Source of the DNA: Candidatus Nanopelagicales bacterium
Lineage (GTDB): Bacteria > Actinomycetota > Actinomycetes > S36-B12 > CAIYMF01
Length of the DNA stretch: 49,069 bases
NCBI GenBank assembly: GCA_025456015.1
Contig: JALOLK010000003.1
Coordinates: forward strand, 1-49,069
Direction: 5' to 3'
The notes under the pieces were generated by a model. That model had not been told where the DNA came from. It saw only the letters and a program-made list of their open reading frames with translations, and did no database searches. The position numbers and the translations under genes are program-made. Positions within the stretch are counted from its first letter, which is position 1; every line of letters starts with the position of its first letter. Below are positions 1 through 9,492 of this stretch, piece by piece.

Positions 1-1499
1 CCGGGCTCGTGCAGGTGCGGGGTGTGGCCGGAGCGCTCGAAGGTGACCAGCTGCTTGGTGGGCGCTGACAGCTGCTCGAACCACTGCCGGGCCAGCACCG
101 CGCGCCCGGGGGCCTCGTGCTCGCCCTCGACGACGAAGATCGGGACGGCGAGGCTGGGGACGTCGCGGCGGAAGTCGACCTCCTGGATCTGCGGGTACAT
201 CAGCGCGAACGTGTCGATCAGCGCGGCGGCTGAGCGGACGGTCTCGGTGAGGGAGTACTCCTCCACGAGCAGGTTCGCCGGGTACGTCGACCGCGCGTCG
301 TGGTCGGCGCCATGGGTGAAGTCGTGCCACTCCGGGTTCGACGCGATGGCCACGGGGTAGGCGAGCATGTTGGTGTACGGCGGTGGCCCGATGGCGCGCA
401 GCTGCTCGGCGAAGCCGGTGTCGCCGACCCGCTCGGCGTAGGCCACGCTCTCGGCGTACATGAGCGTGTCGGTCTCCTGCTGGTCCACCATCTGCCCCGA
501 GCCGATGTAGGCGTGGAACAGGTCCGGTCGCGCCTGCACGGCCAGGACGCCCAGGGTGCTGCCCCAGGAGCTGCCCAGCAGGTAGATCCGATCCTCGTCG
601 AAGCGGTCGCGCAGGTACTCGGTGACCTCGATCGTGTCGGAGACCGCCTGGGCCACCGTGAGGGTGTCCAACGGCTCCAGGGCACTGGCCGACTTGCCGG
701 TCCCGCGCTGATCCCAGGTCGCGACCGTGAAGTGCTCCTCCAGCGGCTCACCGGCGTAGCGCATCGAGCCCAGCGCCGTGCCGCCCGGGCCGCCCTCCAG
801 GAACAGCAGCACGGGGGCGTCGACATCCTGGCCGCGCAGCATGATCCACTGGTCGTGCCCGCCGATCGGGACGGCGGTCAGCTCGGCGATGCTGCCCGGC
901 AGCGGCTCGCCGTTCGCGCCGAGGATGGGATCGGTGCTGGCCGGGCGCGCCAGGGCGGCGGCCAGTCCCACGACGGCGAGGGTGGCCAGCACGAGGGATG
1001 TGCCGCGCGCGGCGCGCCAGAAGGTCCGGCCCGATGGGGTGGCGGCGGGGTCGTCCGGCAGCGGGGTGCCACCGAGCCCTTGGCGGCGGGCCAGGGCTGC
1101 CCCCCAGAACGCCCCGACCACCATCGGCAGGCCGATGACCAGGACGGTGAACCCGCGCCCGACGACCAGGGCGAGGATGCCGTAGAACCCGTCGAGCCGG
1201 ATGGCGTCGACCGTGGGTCCCACGGCCCCCACCCGCCCGAGCTCGAACGCAGCCCCGAACGCCGCGGGCGCGAGCAGGGCCGCCCACCGGCTGGCCATGA
1301 GCCACCCGGCGAGGAGCCCCACCGCCGCACCGAGCAGCAGGGCTGCCAGCGACTGCGCCGTCGTCATCGGGCCGCGGGGCATCGCCCAGGCCAGGGCCAG
1401 GCCGGCGGCGGCAGCACCCAGCAGGGCTGCGGCGACCCTCGTCCACCCGCTGGCCATCGTGGCCTGCGTGGGTGGGCGGGTGGTCCGCGTCGTGGTCAT
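1..1499 (-). CDS. Membrane-anchored alpha/beta hydrolase (proline-iminopeptidase-like), runs off left edge; absent from the supplied ORF track
   Basis: Own translation from ATG at 1499: MTTTRTTRPPTQATMASGWTRVAAALLGAAAAGLALAW..., about 5 hydrophobic segments, then LFLEGGPGGTALGS, TWDQRGTGKSA and YLLGSSWGSTLG (nucleophile elbow). ATGA overlap with the upstream gene's stop. Confidence 0.85.
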   Translation of the reverse strand, partial: MTTTRTTRPPTQATMASGWTRVAAALLGAAAAGLALAWAMPRGPMTTAQSLAALLLGAAVGLLAGWLMASRWAALLAPAAFGAAFELGRVGAVGPTVDAIRLDGFYGILALVVGRGFTVLVIGLPMVVGAFWGAALARRQGLGGTPLPDDPAATPSGRTFWRAARGTSLVLATLAVVGLAAALARPASTDPILGANGEPLPGSIAELTAVPIGGHDQWIMLRGQDVDAPVLLFLEGGPGGTALGSMRYAGEPLEEHFTVATWDQRGTGKSASALEPLDTLTVAQAVSDTIEVTEYLRDRFDEDRIYLLGSSWGSTLGVLAVQARPDLFHAYIGSGQMVDQQETDTLMYAESVAYAERVGDTGFAEQLRAIGPPPYTNMLAYPVAIASNPEWHDFTHGADHDARSTYPANLLVEEYSLTETVRSAAALIDTFALMYPQIQEVDFRRDVPSLAVPIFVVEGEHEAPGRAVLARQWFEQLSAPTKQLVTFERSGHTPHLHEP

Positions 1500-2116
1500 G
1501 GTCGCTTCCTTCCGGAGTCATGGATCCAGGTGGCCAGGGCCAGGCCGATCCCGGCGAGGATGGCCAGGACCCCGATGGCGGTGGGTACTGCGACGCTGCG
1601 GACGACGTCGGGGGCCAGGTCGTCGCCGACTGCGAGCGTGGCGGCCGCGGAGCGCGAGCCCGCCTCGGCGTCGCTGCCCACCTGGTAGGTCCCCGTGCGC
1701 GCGGCGTGGAAGACCGCCACGGCGGTGCCCACCCGTCCCGGCGCTCCGGGGACGTCGTAGCGCAGGTCCAGGGCGTAGGGGCGCACCTGCACCTGCGCCC
1801 CCTGCGGGCCGATCACGGTCAGGTCGGCCGCCTCGAGGGGGACCGGTGCGGCGCCCTCCAGGTAGATGACGTGCGAACCCGTCTGGCTGATCGCCACGGA
1901 CGTGACGCCGGGCACTGCGGTGCGCGCGAACTGCTCCGGGCGCTGGACCTGGTCCAGGAAGCCGGTGACCGCCCAGATGGCGGCAGCCGTCGCGCCGAGC
2001 ACGGCGACCAGCACGGCCAAGCCGTAGCCGCGGCGGCCACCACGCGCCCGGGCGGGTGGGCGTGCCCCTGCCGAAGCCGGGCTGGCGGGCTGGCGAGGGG
2101 TGGTCGGGCGATCCAT
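1496..2116 (-). CDS. Hypothetical membrane protein (N-terminal TM, extracellular domain, C-terminal TM)
   Basis: In-frame subset of ORF 1496..2179 starting at MDRPTTPRQ; TM-like GYGLAVLVAVLGATAAAIWAVTGF and SVAVPTAIGVLAILAGIGLALATW; stop overlaps the ATG of the next gene. Confidence 0.7.
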   Translation of the reverse strand: MDRPTTPRQPASPASAGARPPARARGGRRGYGLAVLVAVLGATAAAIWAVTGFLDQVQRPEQFARTAVPGVTSVAISQTGSHVIYLEGAAPVPLEAADLTVIGPQGAQVQVRPYALDLRYDVPGAPGRVGTAVAVFHAARTGTYQVGSDAEAGSRSAAATLAVGDDLAPDVVRSVAVPTAIGVLAILAGIGLALATWIHDSGRKRP

Positions 2117-2310
2117 GGGGACTCCTGGCTCGGTGCGTCCTTCCCCCCAAGGGTCGACCTGTCGGGTCTGCGGGGGCATCGGTCCCCGGAGCCAACTTGC
2201 GCGGCAGTCCGGGGGGGCACGGGCATCCCGGGATCCGTCTGGGGACGGACGGCCGGCGGCAGTCCCCAGACGGAGGCCGTGCGGGGGTCACGCGCAGTAG
2301 CGTCAGGTGC

Positions 2311-3489
2311 GTGAACGAGGCACTGGCGAGGATCCGACGCCTCGATGCCCAGCGTCCCTGGGTCCTGGACGCGGTCCTGGCGGTCGTGATCTTCGTCGCC
2401 GCCGCGGCCTCGGCGGCGACGCCCGCTGCCCAGTACCGCGACCCGGACGCGATCGTCTACGTGCTGATCGCCCTGAGCGCCGCGCCGTACGCCCTGCGCC
2501 GGCGCTGGCCCCTGGCGGTCCTGGTGCTCGCGTCCATCCCCGTCCTCGCGCTGCTCGCCCTCGGGTACAGCTCGGCGGTCATCGGAGCCGCGCTGTTCCT
2601 GGCTGCCTACACCGTGGCGGCCCACGCGGACAGCCTGGTGACGGCCCTGGCCATCGGGTACGCCGCGCTCATGATGGTGCTCGTCGCCGCGGTGGCTCCG
2701 ACTGCGATGGGGATCGCAGCCCTGGTCACCAACCTCGCGCTGTTCACCGGGGCCTTCGCCCTGGGCCGCAGCGCGCACGTCCGCCGCGAGAACGTCGCCC
2801 TGCTCCAGGAACGGGCGCAGCTGGCGGAACGGGCGCGGGCGGACGAGGCCCGGCAGGCGGTGGCCGACGAGCGGCTGCGCATCGCGCAGGAGCTGCACGA
2901 CGTGCTGGGCCACTCCCTGGGTGTCATCGCCCTGCAGTCAGGGGTCGCGGCGCACGTCATCGATCGTGATCCCGCGGAGGCCAAGGCCTCCCTCGTGGCG
3001 ATCTCGCGCACCAGCCGAACGTCGTTGGCCGAGGTCCGTCGGATCCTCGGTGCCCTGCGCACCGACGCCGGGACGACCGGCTACCACCCGCCACCGGGGC
3101 TCAGCGCCCTCGAGGCCCTGGCCACCGAGCTGACCGAGGCCGGACTCCCCGTCCGGATCCACGTCCACGGGGTGCCGGACCAGGTGCCCGCAGCCCTGGA
3201 CCTGACCGCCTACCGGGTCGTGCAGGAGGCGTTGACCAACGTGGTCAAGCACGCGGGCCCGGCCCGGGCCGAGGTCACGGTGCGCTACGAGGACGGCCGG
3301 GTCACGGTGCAGGTGGACGACGACGGACGTGGCAGCGCCGCCCAGGGCCAGGCCCCGGGCGGGCACGGCCAGCTCGGCATGCGCGAACGCGTCGCGGTCT
3401 GGGGCGGCACCCTGCAGACCGGACCCCTCCCCGACGGGGGCTACCGGGTGCTGGCCACCCTGCCCTACGAACCCCAGGAGCACCGATGA
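2311..3489 (+). CDS. NarL-family sensor histidine kinase (HisKA_3/HATPase)
   Basis: GTG start VNEALARIRRLDAQRPWVLDAVLAVVIF; H-box ELHDVLGHSLGVIALQSG, N-box VVQEALTNVVKHA, DDDGRG. Confidence 0.92.
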   Translation: MNEALARIRRLDAQRPWVLDAVLAVVIFVAAAASAATPAAQYRDPDAIVYVLIALSAAPYALRRRWPLAVLVLASIPVLALLALGYSSAVIGAALFLAAYTVAAHADSLVTALAIGYAALMMVLVAAVAPTAMGIAALVTNLALFTGAFALGRSAHVRRENVALLQERAQLAERARADEARQAVADERLRIAQELHDVLGHSLGVIALQSGVAAHVIDRDPAEAKASLVAISRTSRTSLAEVRRILGALRTDAGTTGYHPPPGLSALEALATELTEAGLPVRIHVHGVPDQVPAALDLTAYRVVQEALTNVVKHAGPARAEVTVRYEDGRVTVQVDDDGRGSAAQGQAPGGHGQLGMRERVAVWGGTLQTGPLPDGGYRVLATLPYEPQEHR

Positions 3490-4154
3490 TCCGTGTGGCC
3501 GTCGTCGACGACGAGGCCCTGGTCCGCCGCGGCCTCATGGTCCTGCTCCGCCTCGAGCCGGGGCTCGACGTCGTCGGCGAGGCCGAGGACGGGGCGGCGG
3601 CGATCGCCCTGGTGCGTCGGGAGCACCCGGACGTGGTGCTCATGGACATCCGGATGCCCGGGACCGATGGGCTGGCCGCGACGCGGGCACTGCTGGCGGA
3701 CCCCGACACCGCCGCCACCCGCGTGCTCATCCTCACGACGTTCGACCTCGACGAGTACGTCTTCGGCGCGATCCGCGCCGGCGCCAGCGGGTTCCTGCCC
3801 AAGGACACCACGCCCGAGGAGCTGCTCACCGCGATCCGCGTCGTCGCCGCGGGGGACTCCCTGCTCGCGCCCAAGGCCACCCGGCGCCTCATCGAGGAGT
3901 TCGTCCGGCAGTCCCCGGTCCCCGAGCCCGTCCGCCCACCGGGCCTGGACCTGCTCACCGACCGCGAGATCGAGGTCTGGCGCTGCGTGGCCCGGGGCCA
4001 CGCCAACACCGAGATCGCCGACGAGCTGGTGATCAGCTACGCCACCGCCAAGTCCCACGTCAGCAGCCTGCTCGCCAAGCTCCAGGTCCGTGACCGGGCC
4101 CAGTTGGTCATGCTCGCCTACGAGCACGGCGTCGTGACCCCCACCGTCGAGTGA
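3486..4154 (+). CDS. LuxR/NarL-family response regulator
   Basis: Receiver VAVVDDEALVR, VLMDIRMPG, FLPKDTTPEEL; LuxR HTH LTDREIEVWRCVARGHANTEIADELVISYATAKSHVSSLLAKL; ATGA overlap with the kinase. Confidence 0.95.
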   Translation: MIRVAVVDDEALVRRGLMVLLRLEPGLDVVGEAEDGAAAIALVRREHPDVVLMDIRMPGTDGLAATRALLADPDTAATRVLILTTFDLDEYVFGAIRAGASGFLPKDTTPEELLTAIRVVAAGDSLLAPKATRRLIEEFVRQSPVPEPVRPPGLDLLTDREIEVWRCVARGHANTEIADELVISYATAKSHVSSLLAKLQVRDRAQLVMLAYEHGVVTPTVE

Positions 4155-4157
4155 GGG

Positions 4158-4685
4158 TCAGGCGGTTCCCTGCGGCTCCTCGACCGACACCATCGGGTAC
4201 TCCTCGATGAGGAACCAGGCGCCGTCGCCCATGGCCATCTCGTTGCGCCAGAGCATCACGTCGGGCTGGCTGGCGTCCCACGTGAAGCGCAGGCGGACCG
4301 CAGCGTCGGCCAGCGACTCGAAGACGAGCCGATCCCCGTCGATCCAGCCGCGGTACACCATCGCGTGGCCGTAGTTGTCGACCATGCTCGCCCGGTACTC
4401 GCCGTGCTCGGGGTCCCAGCCGGACACCCAGTGCAGCTGCCAGGTCAGCACGAAGGTCCCGTCGTGCAGGTACTGCTCCTGCTCGAAGTCGCCGACGATC
4501 CAGCGGCCATCCTGGATCTCGTGGACGGTTCCCCGGCCGATGCCCTGCATGGCCGGCGTCCCCGGCCCCATGCCGCCCTCGTGGATCTCGCCGTCCCACC
4601 GGACGTCGCCGAAGAAGCGCCGCAGCGCCTCCATCTCCGCGCCCACGGCGATCGGCCTCGGGACCATGTCCATGCCTGCCACCAT
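4158..4685 (-). CDS. DUF1579-like protein
   Basis: 175-aa ORF, beta-rich lipocalin-like pattern (GRWIVGDFEQEQY...); divergent from the TetR gene. Confidence 0.65.
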   Translation of the reverse strand: MVAGMDMVPRPIAVGAEMEALRRFFGDVRWDGEIHEGGMGPGTPAMQGIGRGTVHEIQDGRWIVGDFEQEQYLHDGTFVLTWQLHWVSGWDPEHGEYRASMVDNYGHAMVYRGWIDGDRLVFESLADAAVRLRFTWDASQPDVMLWRNEMAMGDGAWFLIEEYPMVSVEEPQGTA

Positions 4686-4701
4686 CGTCTCCCTTCCTCG
4701 T

Positions 4702-4733
4702 GCGTACGGCGTACGCGTGCGTACTGCGTACGC
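4702..4733. promoter_or_regulatory. Two tandem 15-bp palindromic operators, probable TetR sites
   Basis: GCGTACG-G-CGTACGC (4702-4716, perfect) and GCGTACT-G-CGTACGC (4719-4733, one mismatch), centres 17 bp apart, directly before the TetR start. Confidence 0.7.
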
Positions 4734-4745
4734 TAGTCTTCGGAT

Positions 4746-5459
4746 GTGAACAGGTCAACCCGAACGACCCGCCACGCAGCCCCCGGTCCCGCTGGCGGCG
4801 CCCGCACCCGTGCCGTCCTGACCCGGGAGGCGATCGTCGCCGCGGGGGTCGAGCTGGTGGAGGCCGCCGGGCCGGAGGCCCTGACCATGCGGGCCGTCGC
4901 CGGGCGGCTGGGGAGCGGGGTCATGTCCCTGTACCGGCACGTCGCGGACCGCGATGCCCTGCTCGACCTCGTCCTCGAGGCCATGGCCGGCGAGATCCCG
5001 GCGACGCCGCCGACCGGCGAGTGGCGCACCGACGCGGCTGCGCTGGCCCGCGACGTCCGCTCGGCGCTGCTGCGGCGACCGCAGCTCACCGTCCTGCTGA
5101 CGTCCCGCTCGGGCAGCGGTGTCGGCGGCCTCGCGGCGCTGGACCGGGCGCTGGCGATCTTCCGCTCGGCGGGACTGGACGAGCGCGAGGCGGTCGAGGC
5201 GAACCACGCCCTGGGCAACCTCGTGGCTGGCGCGGCCCTGTGGGACGCGGTCGGCATGGGCGGGCTGACGGGTGAGCAGCGCCGCGCCAGGCGGCAGGCC
5301 GCTGCGGCGGCGGTCGAGGCGCTGCCCCCGGACGCCTACCCGAGCGTGGCCTGGGCCGGTGGGGCCCTGTTCGCCGGCTCGCCCGACGAACGCTTCGAGG
5401 CGGGCCTGGCGATGCTCCTCGACGGGATCGAGCGCAGGGCTCGCCCCCGGACGGGGTGA
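4746..5459 (+). CDS. TetR/AcrR-family regulator
   Basis: N-terminal HTH LTREAIVAAGVELVEAAGPEALTMRAVAGRLGSGVMSLYRHVADRDALLDLVLEAM. Confidence 0.9.
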   Translation: MNRSTRTTRHAAPGPAGGARTRAVLTREAIVAAGVELVEAAGPEALTMRAVAGRLGSGVMSLYRHVADRDALLDLVLEAMAGEIPATPPTGEWRTDAAALARDVRSALLRRPQLTVLLTSRSGSGVGGLAALDRALAIFRSAGLDEREAVEANHALGNLVAGAALWDAVGMGGLTGEQRRARRQAAAAAVEALPPDAYPSVAWAGGALFAGSPDERFEAGLAMLLDGIERRARPRTG

Positions 5460-5515
5460 CCCTCCACGTTCCCCCCACCGGGCATGGCCCACGCCGTCCG
5501 GAGCAGGCTGGCGTC

Positions 5516-6643
5516 GTGACCATGCTGCTCACCGGCGCCGCCCTGGTGACCCCGGACCGGCTCGTGCCCGACGGCTGGCTCGAGGTCGGCGGCGGGCGCA
5601 TCCTCGCCCTCGGGGCCGGTGAGCCGCCACGGCCCGCCGACCTCGACCTCGGCGGCGGGTACCTGGCCCCGGGGCTCATCGACGTGCACAGCCACGGCGG
5701 GGGAGCAGCCAGCGTCATCGGGGCGGACCCGGCAGCGGTCGCCACGGTCGCCGCCACCCATCGGGCGCACGGCACCACGACGATCGTCGCCAGCCTGGTC
5801 TCGGCCCCGCCCGCGTCGCTGGCCCACGACGTGGCCGCCCTGGCCGAGCTCGCCGACGAGGGCCTGATCGCCGGCACGCACCTCGAGGGACCCTGGCTCG
5901 CGCCGGGCCGCTGCGGGGCGCACGACCCGGCCGCGCTGCGCGACCCCGACCCAGCGGAGCTCGACCGGCTCCTGGCGCTCGGGCGGGGGACCATCCGCAT
6001 GGTCACCCTCGCTCCCGAGCGCCCCATGGGGCTCGACGCCGTCCGGCGGGTGGTGGACGGCGGAGCGATCGCCGCCATCGGGCACACCGACGCCAGCTAC
6101 GAGCAGGTGCGTGCCGCCATCGCGGCGGGCGCCACCTGCGCCACCCACCTGTTCAACGCCATGCCGTCGATGCACCACCGGGCGCCGGGCCCGATCGCCG
6201 CGCTCATCGAGGACGCGCGGGTCACCAACGAGCTCATCCTCGACGGCGTGCACGTGCACCCGGCCGCCGCGGGCCTGGCGTTCCGTGCGGCGCAGGGCCG
6301 GGTGGTGCTGGTCTCCGACGCGATGAGCGCCGCCGGCGTCGGCGACGGGGCGTACCGGCTGGGCCACCTGGCCGTGGCGGTGGTCGACGGCGTGGCCCGG
6401 CTGGCCGACGGCACGATCGCCGGCTCCACGCTCACCCTCGACCGCGCGGTCCGGTTCGCCGTCGAGCAGGTGGGGGTGCCGCTGCAGGCCGCGGTCGCAG
6501 CCGCCACCGCGACGCCGGCCGACCTGCTGGGCCTGGCCGACCGTGGTCGGCTGGTCGTGGGCGCGCGCGCCGACCTGGTGCATCTCGACGCCCGCCTGCA
6601 CCTGCAGGGCACGTGGGTGGGGGGTGCCCCGGTCCGGACCTAG
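5516..6643 (+). CDS. nagA: N-acetylglucosamine-6-phosphate deacetylase
   Basis: APGLIDVHSHGGG, THLEGPWLAPGRCGAHDP, AIGHTDASYEQ, THLFNAMPSMHHRAPGP, LVSDAMSAAG; start GTG 5516 or ATG 5522. Confidence 0.9.
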   Translation: MTMLLTGAALVTPDRLVPDGWLEVGGGRILALGAGEPPRPADLDLGGGYLAPGLIDVHSHGGGAASVIGADPAAVATVAATHRAHGTTTIVASLVSAPPASLAHDVAALAELADEGLIAGTHLEGPWLAPGRCGAHDPAALRDPDPAELDRLLALGRGTIRMVTLAPERPMGLDAVRRVVDGGAIAAIGHTDASYEQVRAAIAAGATCATHLFNAMPSMHHRAPGPIAALIEDARVTNELILDGVHVHPAAAGLAFRAAQGRVVLVSDAMSAAGVGDGAYRLGHLAVAVVDGVARLADGTIAGSTLTLDRAVRFAVEQVGVPLQAAVAAATATPADLLGLADRGRLVVGARADLVHLDARLHLQGTWVGGAPVRT

Positions 6644-6719
6644 CGGAGCCGCGGGGCCGAGGGGGACTCTGCCCGGAGAGCTCCGGCGTGTCGTGCGTTG
6701 CCCCGACGTGCGTCACGGG

Positions 6720-6746
6720 CTATCTTCCCTACCAACCCGATAGGAA
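6720..6746. promoter_or_regulatory. Inverted-repeat element upstream of the SBP gene
   Basis: CTATC-N14-GATAG (6720-6724/6739-6743) with nested TTCCCTA...TAGGAA, 18 bp before the ATG at 6765. Confidence 0.35.
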
Positions 6747-6764
6747 TACACGATTGGAGTCGTC

Positions 6765-7868
6765 ATGCCCGCCCCCACCCGGCCCCGCCCGAGGCCCCTG
6801 GCCCTGCTTGCCCTCGCCGCGACGCTGGCCCTGGCGGCCTGCTCGCCGGGCGGCGCCGCCGAGTCCACCGACTCGGCCAGCGACGAGCCGGCGGCGGCGC
6901 CGGTCAAGACCGTTCGGCTGGGCTTCTTCCCGAACCTGACCCACGCGCCAGCCCTCGTCGGGCTGCAGCAGGGCCTGTTCAAGTCCGCGCTCAAGGAGGC
7001 CGGCGTGACGGTGACCCCGACCGCCTTCAACGCCGGCCCGGACGCCGTGTCCGCCCTCTTCGGCAACTCGCTGGACATCACCTACATCGGCCCGAACCCC
7101 ACGATCAACGCCTACGCCGAGTCCCAGGGCGAAGCGGTGCGCGTGATCGCCGGGGCTGCGTCCGGCGGAGCCGCCCTCGTCGTGCGGCCGGGGATCACCG
7201 AGCCGGCCCAGCTCGAGGGCGCCACGCTGGCCACGCCGCAGCTGGGCAACACCCAGGACGTCGCGCTGCGCTACTGGCTTGGCCAGCAGGGGCTGACCAC
7301 CGACACGGAGGGCGGGGGTGAGGTCTCGATCCTGCCCCAGGCGAACGCGGAGGGACTCACCGCCTTCCAGACCGGCCAGGTCGATGGCGCCTGGGTGCCC
7401 GAGCCCTGGGTGTCGGAGTACGTGCGTGCCGGCGCGACCGTGCTCGTGGACGAGACGACGCTCTGGCCGGAGGGGCAGTTCGTGACGACGAACGTCCTGG
7501 TCCGCACGCAGTTCCTCGAGCAGCACCCCGAGGTCGTCGAGGCGTTCCTCGCCGGGCACGTGGCGGCCCTGCAGTCCATCGCCGAGGACCCGGCCGCGGC
7601 AGCCCAGGCGGCCAACGCCTCCCTGCAGTCGCTGACCGGGGCGTCGCTGGACCCGGACATCCTCGAGCGCGCGTTCGCCGAGGTCGAGTTCACGGCCGAC
7701 CCGCTGCCGGCGACGCTGCAGGAGTCGGCCGACCACGCGGTGGCCGTGGGCCTGCTCGACGAGGCCAAGGTCACCGGTGCCGGCGGCCTGCCCGGCACCC
7801 TCTACGACCTCACCCTGCTCAACCGGGTGCTGGGCGAAGCGGGGCTCCCGGAGGTGGCGGCCCCGTGA
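6765..7868 (+). CDS. ABC transporter substrate-binding lipoprotein (SsuA/TauA/NrtA-like)
   Basis: Lipobox LALAACSPGG; VRLGFFPNLTHAPALVGLQQGLF; operon with ATPase and permease. Confidence 0.9.
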   Translation: MPAPTRPRPRPLALLALAATLALAACSPGGAAESTDSASDEPAAAPVKTVRLGFFPNLTHAPALVGLQQGLFKSALKEAGVTVTPTAFNAGPDAVSALFGNSLDITYIGPNPTINAYAESQGEAVRVIAGAASGGAALVVRPGITEPAQLEGATLATPQLGNTQDVALRYWLGQQGLTTDTEGGGEVSILPQANAEGLTAFQTGQVDGAWVPEPWVSEYVRAGATVLVDETTLWPEGQFVTTNVLVRTQFLEQHPEVVEAFLAGHVAALQSIAEDPAAAAQAANASLQSLTGASLDPDILERAFAEVEFTADPLPATLQESADHAVAVGLLDEAKVTGAGGLPGTLYDLTLLNRVLGEAGLPEVAAP

Positions 7869-8650
7869 CCGGGGCCGTGGTGGACCTGCGCGAGGAGGAG
7901 CTGCCCGCGGGGTCGGCCGCCCCCGTGGCGCTGGCCGTGCGTGGGGCGAGTCGGGTGTTCCCCACCCCACGTGGACCGGTGCATGCGCTGGCCGGGGTGG
8001 ACCTCAGCGTGGCCCATGGGGAGTTCGTGGCCGTGGTCGGCGCGTCCGGCTGCGGCAAGAGCACCCTGCTCAACCTCGTCGCCGACCTCGACCGGGCCAC
8101 GTCGGGCACGGTCGAGCGTGCCGACCGGGTCTCCCTGATGTTCCAGGACGCGACACTGCTGCCGTGGCTGTCCGCCCGCTCGAACGTCGAGCTGGCGCTG
8201 CGCCTGCGCGGCGTGGCCCGTGCCGAGCGGCGCCTCGAGGCCGAGCGGCTGCTGGCCCTGGTCCGGCTGCACGGGGCCGCCGACCGGCACCCGCACGAGC
8301 TCTCCGGTGGCATGCGCCAGCGCGTCGCCCTCGCCCGCTGCCTGGCCCAGGGCACCCGGATCGTCGCGATGGACGAGCCGCTGGGAGCCCTGGACGCGAT
8401 GACCCGCGACCACCTGCACGACGAGATCGAGCGGATCGCCAGCGAGCAGCGCCTCACGATCCTGTTCGTCACGCACAACATGCGCGAGGCGGTCCGCCTG
8501 GCCGATCGCGTCGTGCTCATGGCCCACGGCCGGATCATCCACGAGCAGGTGGTCGGCCTGCCCCGCCCGCGAGTGATGGACTCCGCGGAGGTGGCCACCC
8601 GCGCGGCCGACCTCACGGCCCGGCTGCGGTCCTCGGAGGGCGCGGCATGA
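7865..8650 (+). CDS. ABC transporter ATP-binding protein (SsuB/TauB-like)
   Basis: Walker A GASGCGKSTLLN, signature LSGGMRQRVALARC, Walker B RIVAMDEPLGALD; GTGA overlap. Confidence 0.93.
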   Translation: MTGAVVDLREEELPAGSAAPVALAVRGASRVFPTPRGPVHALAGVDLSVAHGEFVAVVGASGCGKSTLLNLVADLDRATSGTVERADRVSLMFQDATLLPWLSARSNVELALRLRGVARAERRLEAERLLALVRLHGAADRHPHELSGGMRQRVALARCLAQGTRIVAMDEPLGALDAMTRDHLHDEIERIASEQRLTILFVTHNMREAVRLADRVVLMAHGRIIHEQVVGLPRPRVMDSAEVATRAADLTARLRSSEGAA

Positions 8651-9486
8651 GCACGGTGCTGACCCCCGTCGTCGAGGTGCCGGCGCCAGCGCGCCCCGGC
8701 GCCGGGCTGCCCGGGCGCGCCTGGGCCTGGGCGTGGCCCAAGCTGCTGGCCATCGGCCTGGTCCTGGCCGTCTGGGAGGCCCTGGTGTGGACGGGCTGGC
8801 GGCCCGAGTACGTGCTGCCGGGCCCGGCCACCGTGCTCGCCGCGCTCGCCGAGATGCTCGGCACGCCCAAGTTCTGGCAGGCGGTGGCCACGACGCTGAC
8901 CCGCGCGGTCATCGGCTTCGCCGTCGCGCTGGTGGTGGGCACCCTCGTCGGCATCCTCGTGGCGCGCATCCGGCCGCTGCGGCTGGCGGTCGGGGCGCTC
9001 ATCACCGGCCTGCAGACCATGCCCAGCATCTCCTGGTTCCCCCTGGCGATCCTGCTGTTCGGCCTCAACGAGCGCGCCATCATGTTCGTGGTCGTGCTCG
9101 GGGCGGCGCCCAGCATCGCCAACGGCGTGATCTCGGGCATCGATCACGTCCCGCCGGCATTCACCCGGTTGGGCCGGGTGCTCGGCGCGGGGCCCCTGGC
9201 CCAGTACCGCTTCATCACCCTTCCGGCGGCGTTGCCCGCGTACGTGGCGGGGCTCACGCAGGGGTGGGCGTTCGCGTGGCGCAGCCTCATGGCCGGCGAG
9301 CTGCTCGTGATCATCGCGGGTCGCCCCTCGCTCGGCGCCAACCTGGAGTTCGCCCGGCAGTTCTCGCAGGCCGACCGGCTGCTGGCCACGATGCTCGTGG
9401 TGCTGGTGATCGGCATGGTGGTGGACGGGGTGTTCGCCGCTGCGTCGCGACGGATCCGCCGGCGGTGGGGCCTCTCGGAGGCGTGA
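8647..9486 (+). CDS. ABC transporter permease (SsuC/TauC-like)
   Basis: BPD_transp_1-type protein GLQTMPSISWFPLAILLFGLNERAIMFVVVLGAAPSIANGVISGI; ATGA overlap; in frame with ORF 7777..9486. Confidence 0.92.
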   Translation: MSTVLTPVVEVPAPARPGAGLPGRAWAWAWPKLLAIGLVLAVWEALVWTGWRPEYVLPGPATVLAALAEMLGTPKFWQAVATTLTRAVIGFAVALVVGTLVGILVARIRPLRLAVGALITGLQTMPSISWFPLAILLFGLNERAIMFVVVLGAAPSIANGVISGIDHVPPAFTRLGRVLGAGPLAQYRFITLPAALPAYVAGLTQGWAFAWRSLMAGELLVIIAGRPSLGANLEFARQFSQADRLLATMLVVLVIGMVVDGVFAAASRRIRRRWGLSEA

Positions 9487-9492
9487 CGGCGA

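Noticed and set aside
300-1688. 462-aa plus ORF
   Set aside because: Antisense to the alpha/beta hydrolase, which is missing from the ORF track only because it has no stop inside the window.
5336-6601. 421-aa minus ORF antisense to nagA
   Set aside because: No domain motifs; the opposite strand encodes a convincing NagA.
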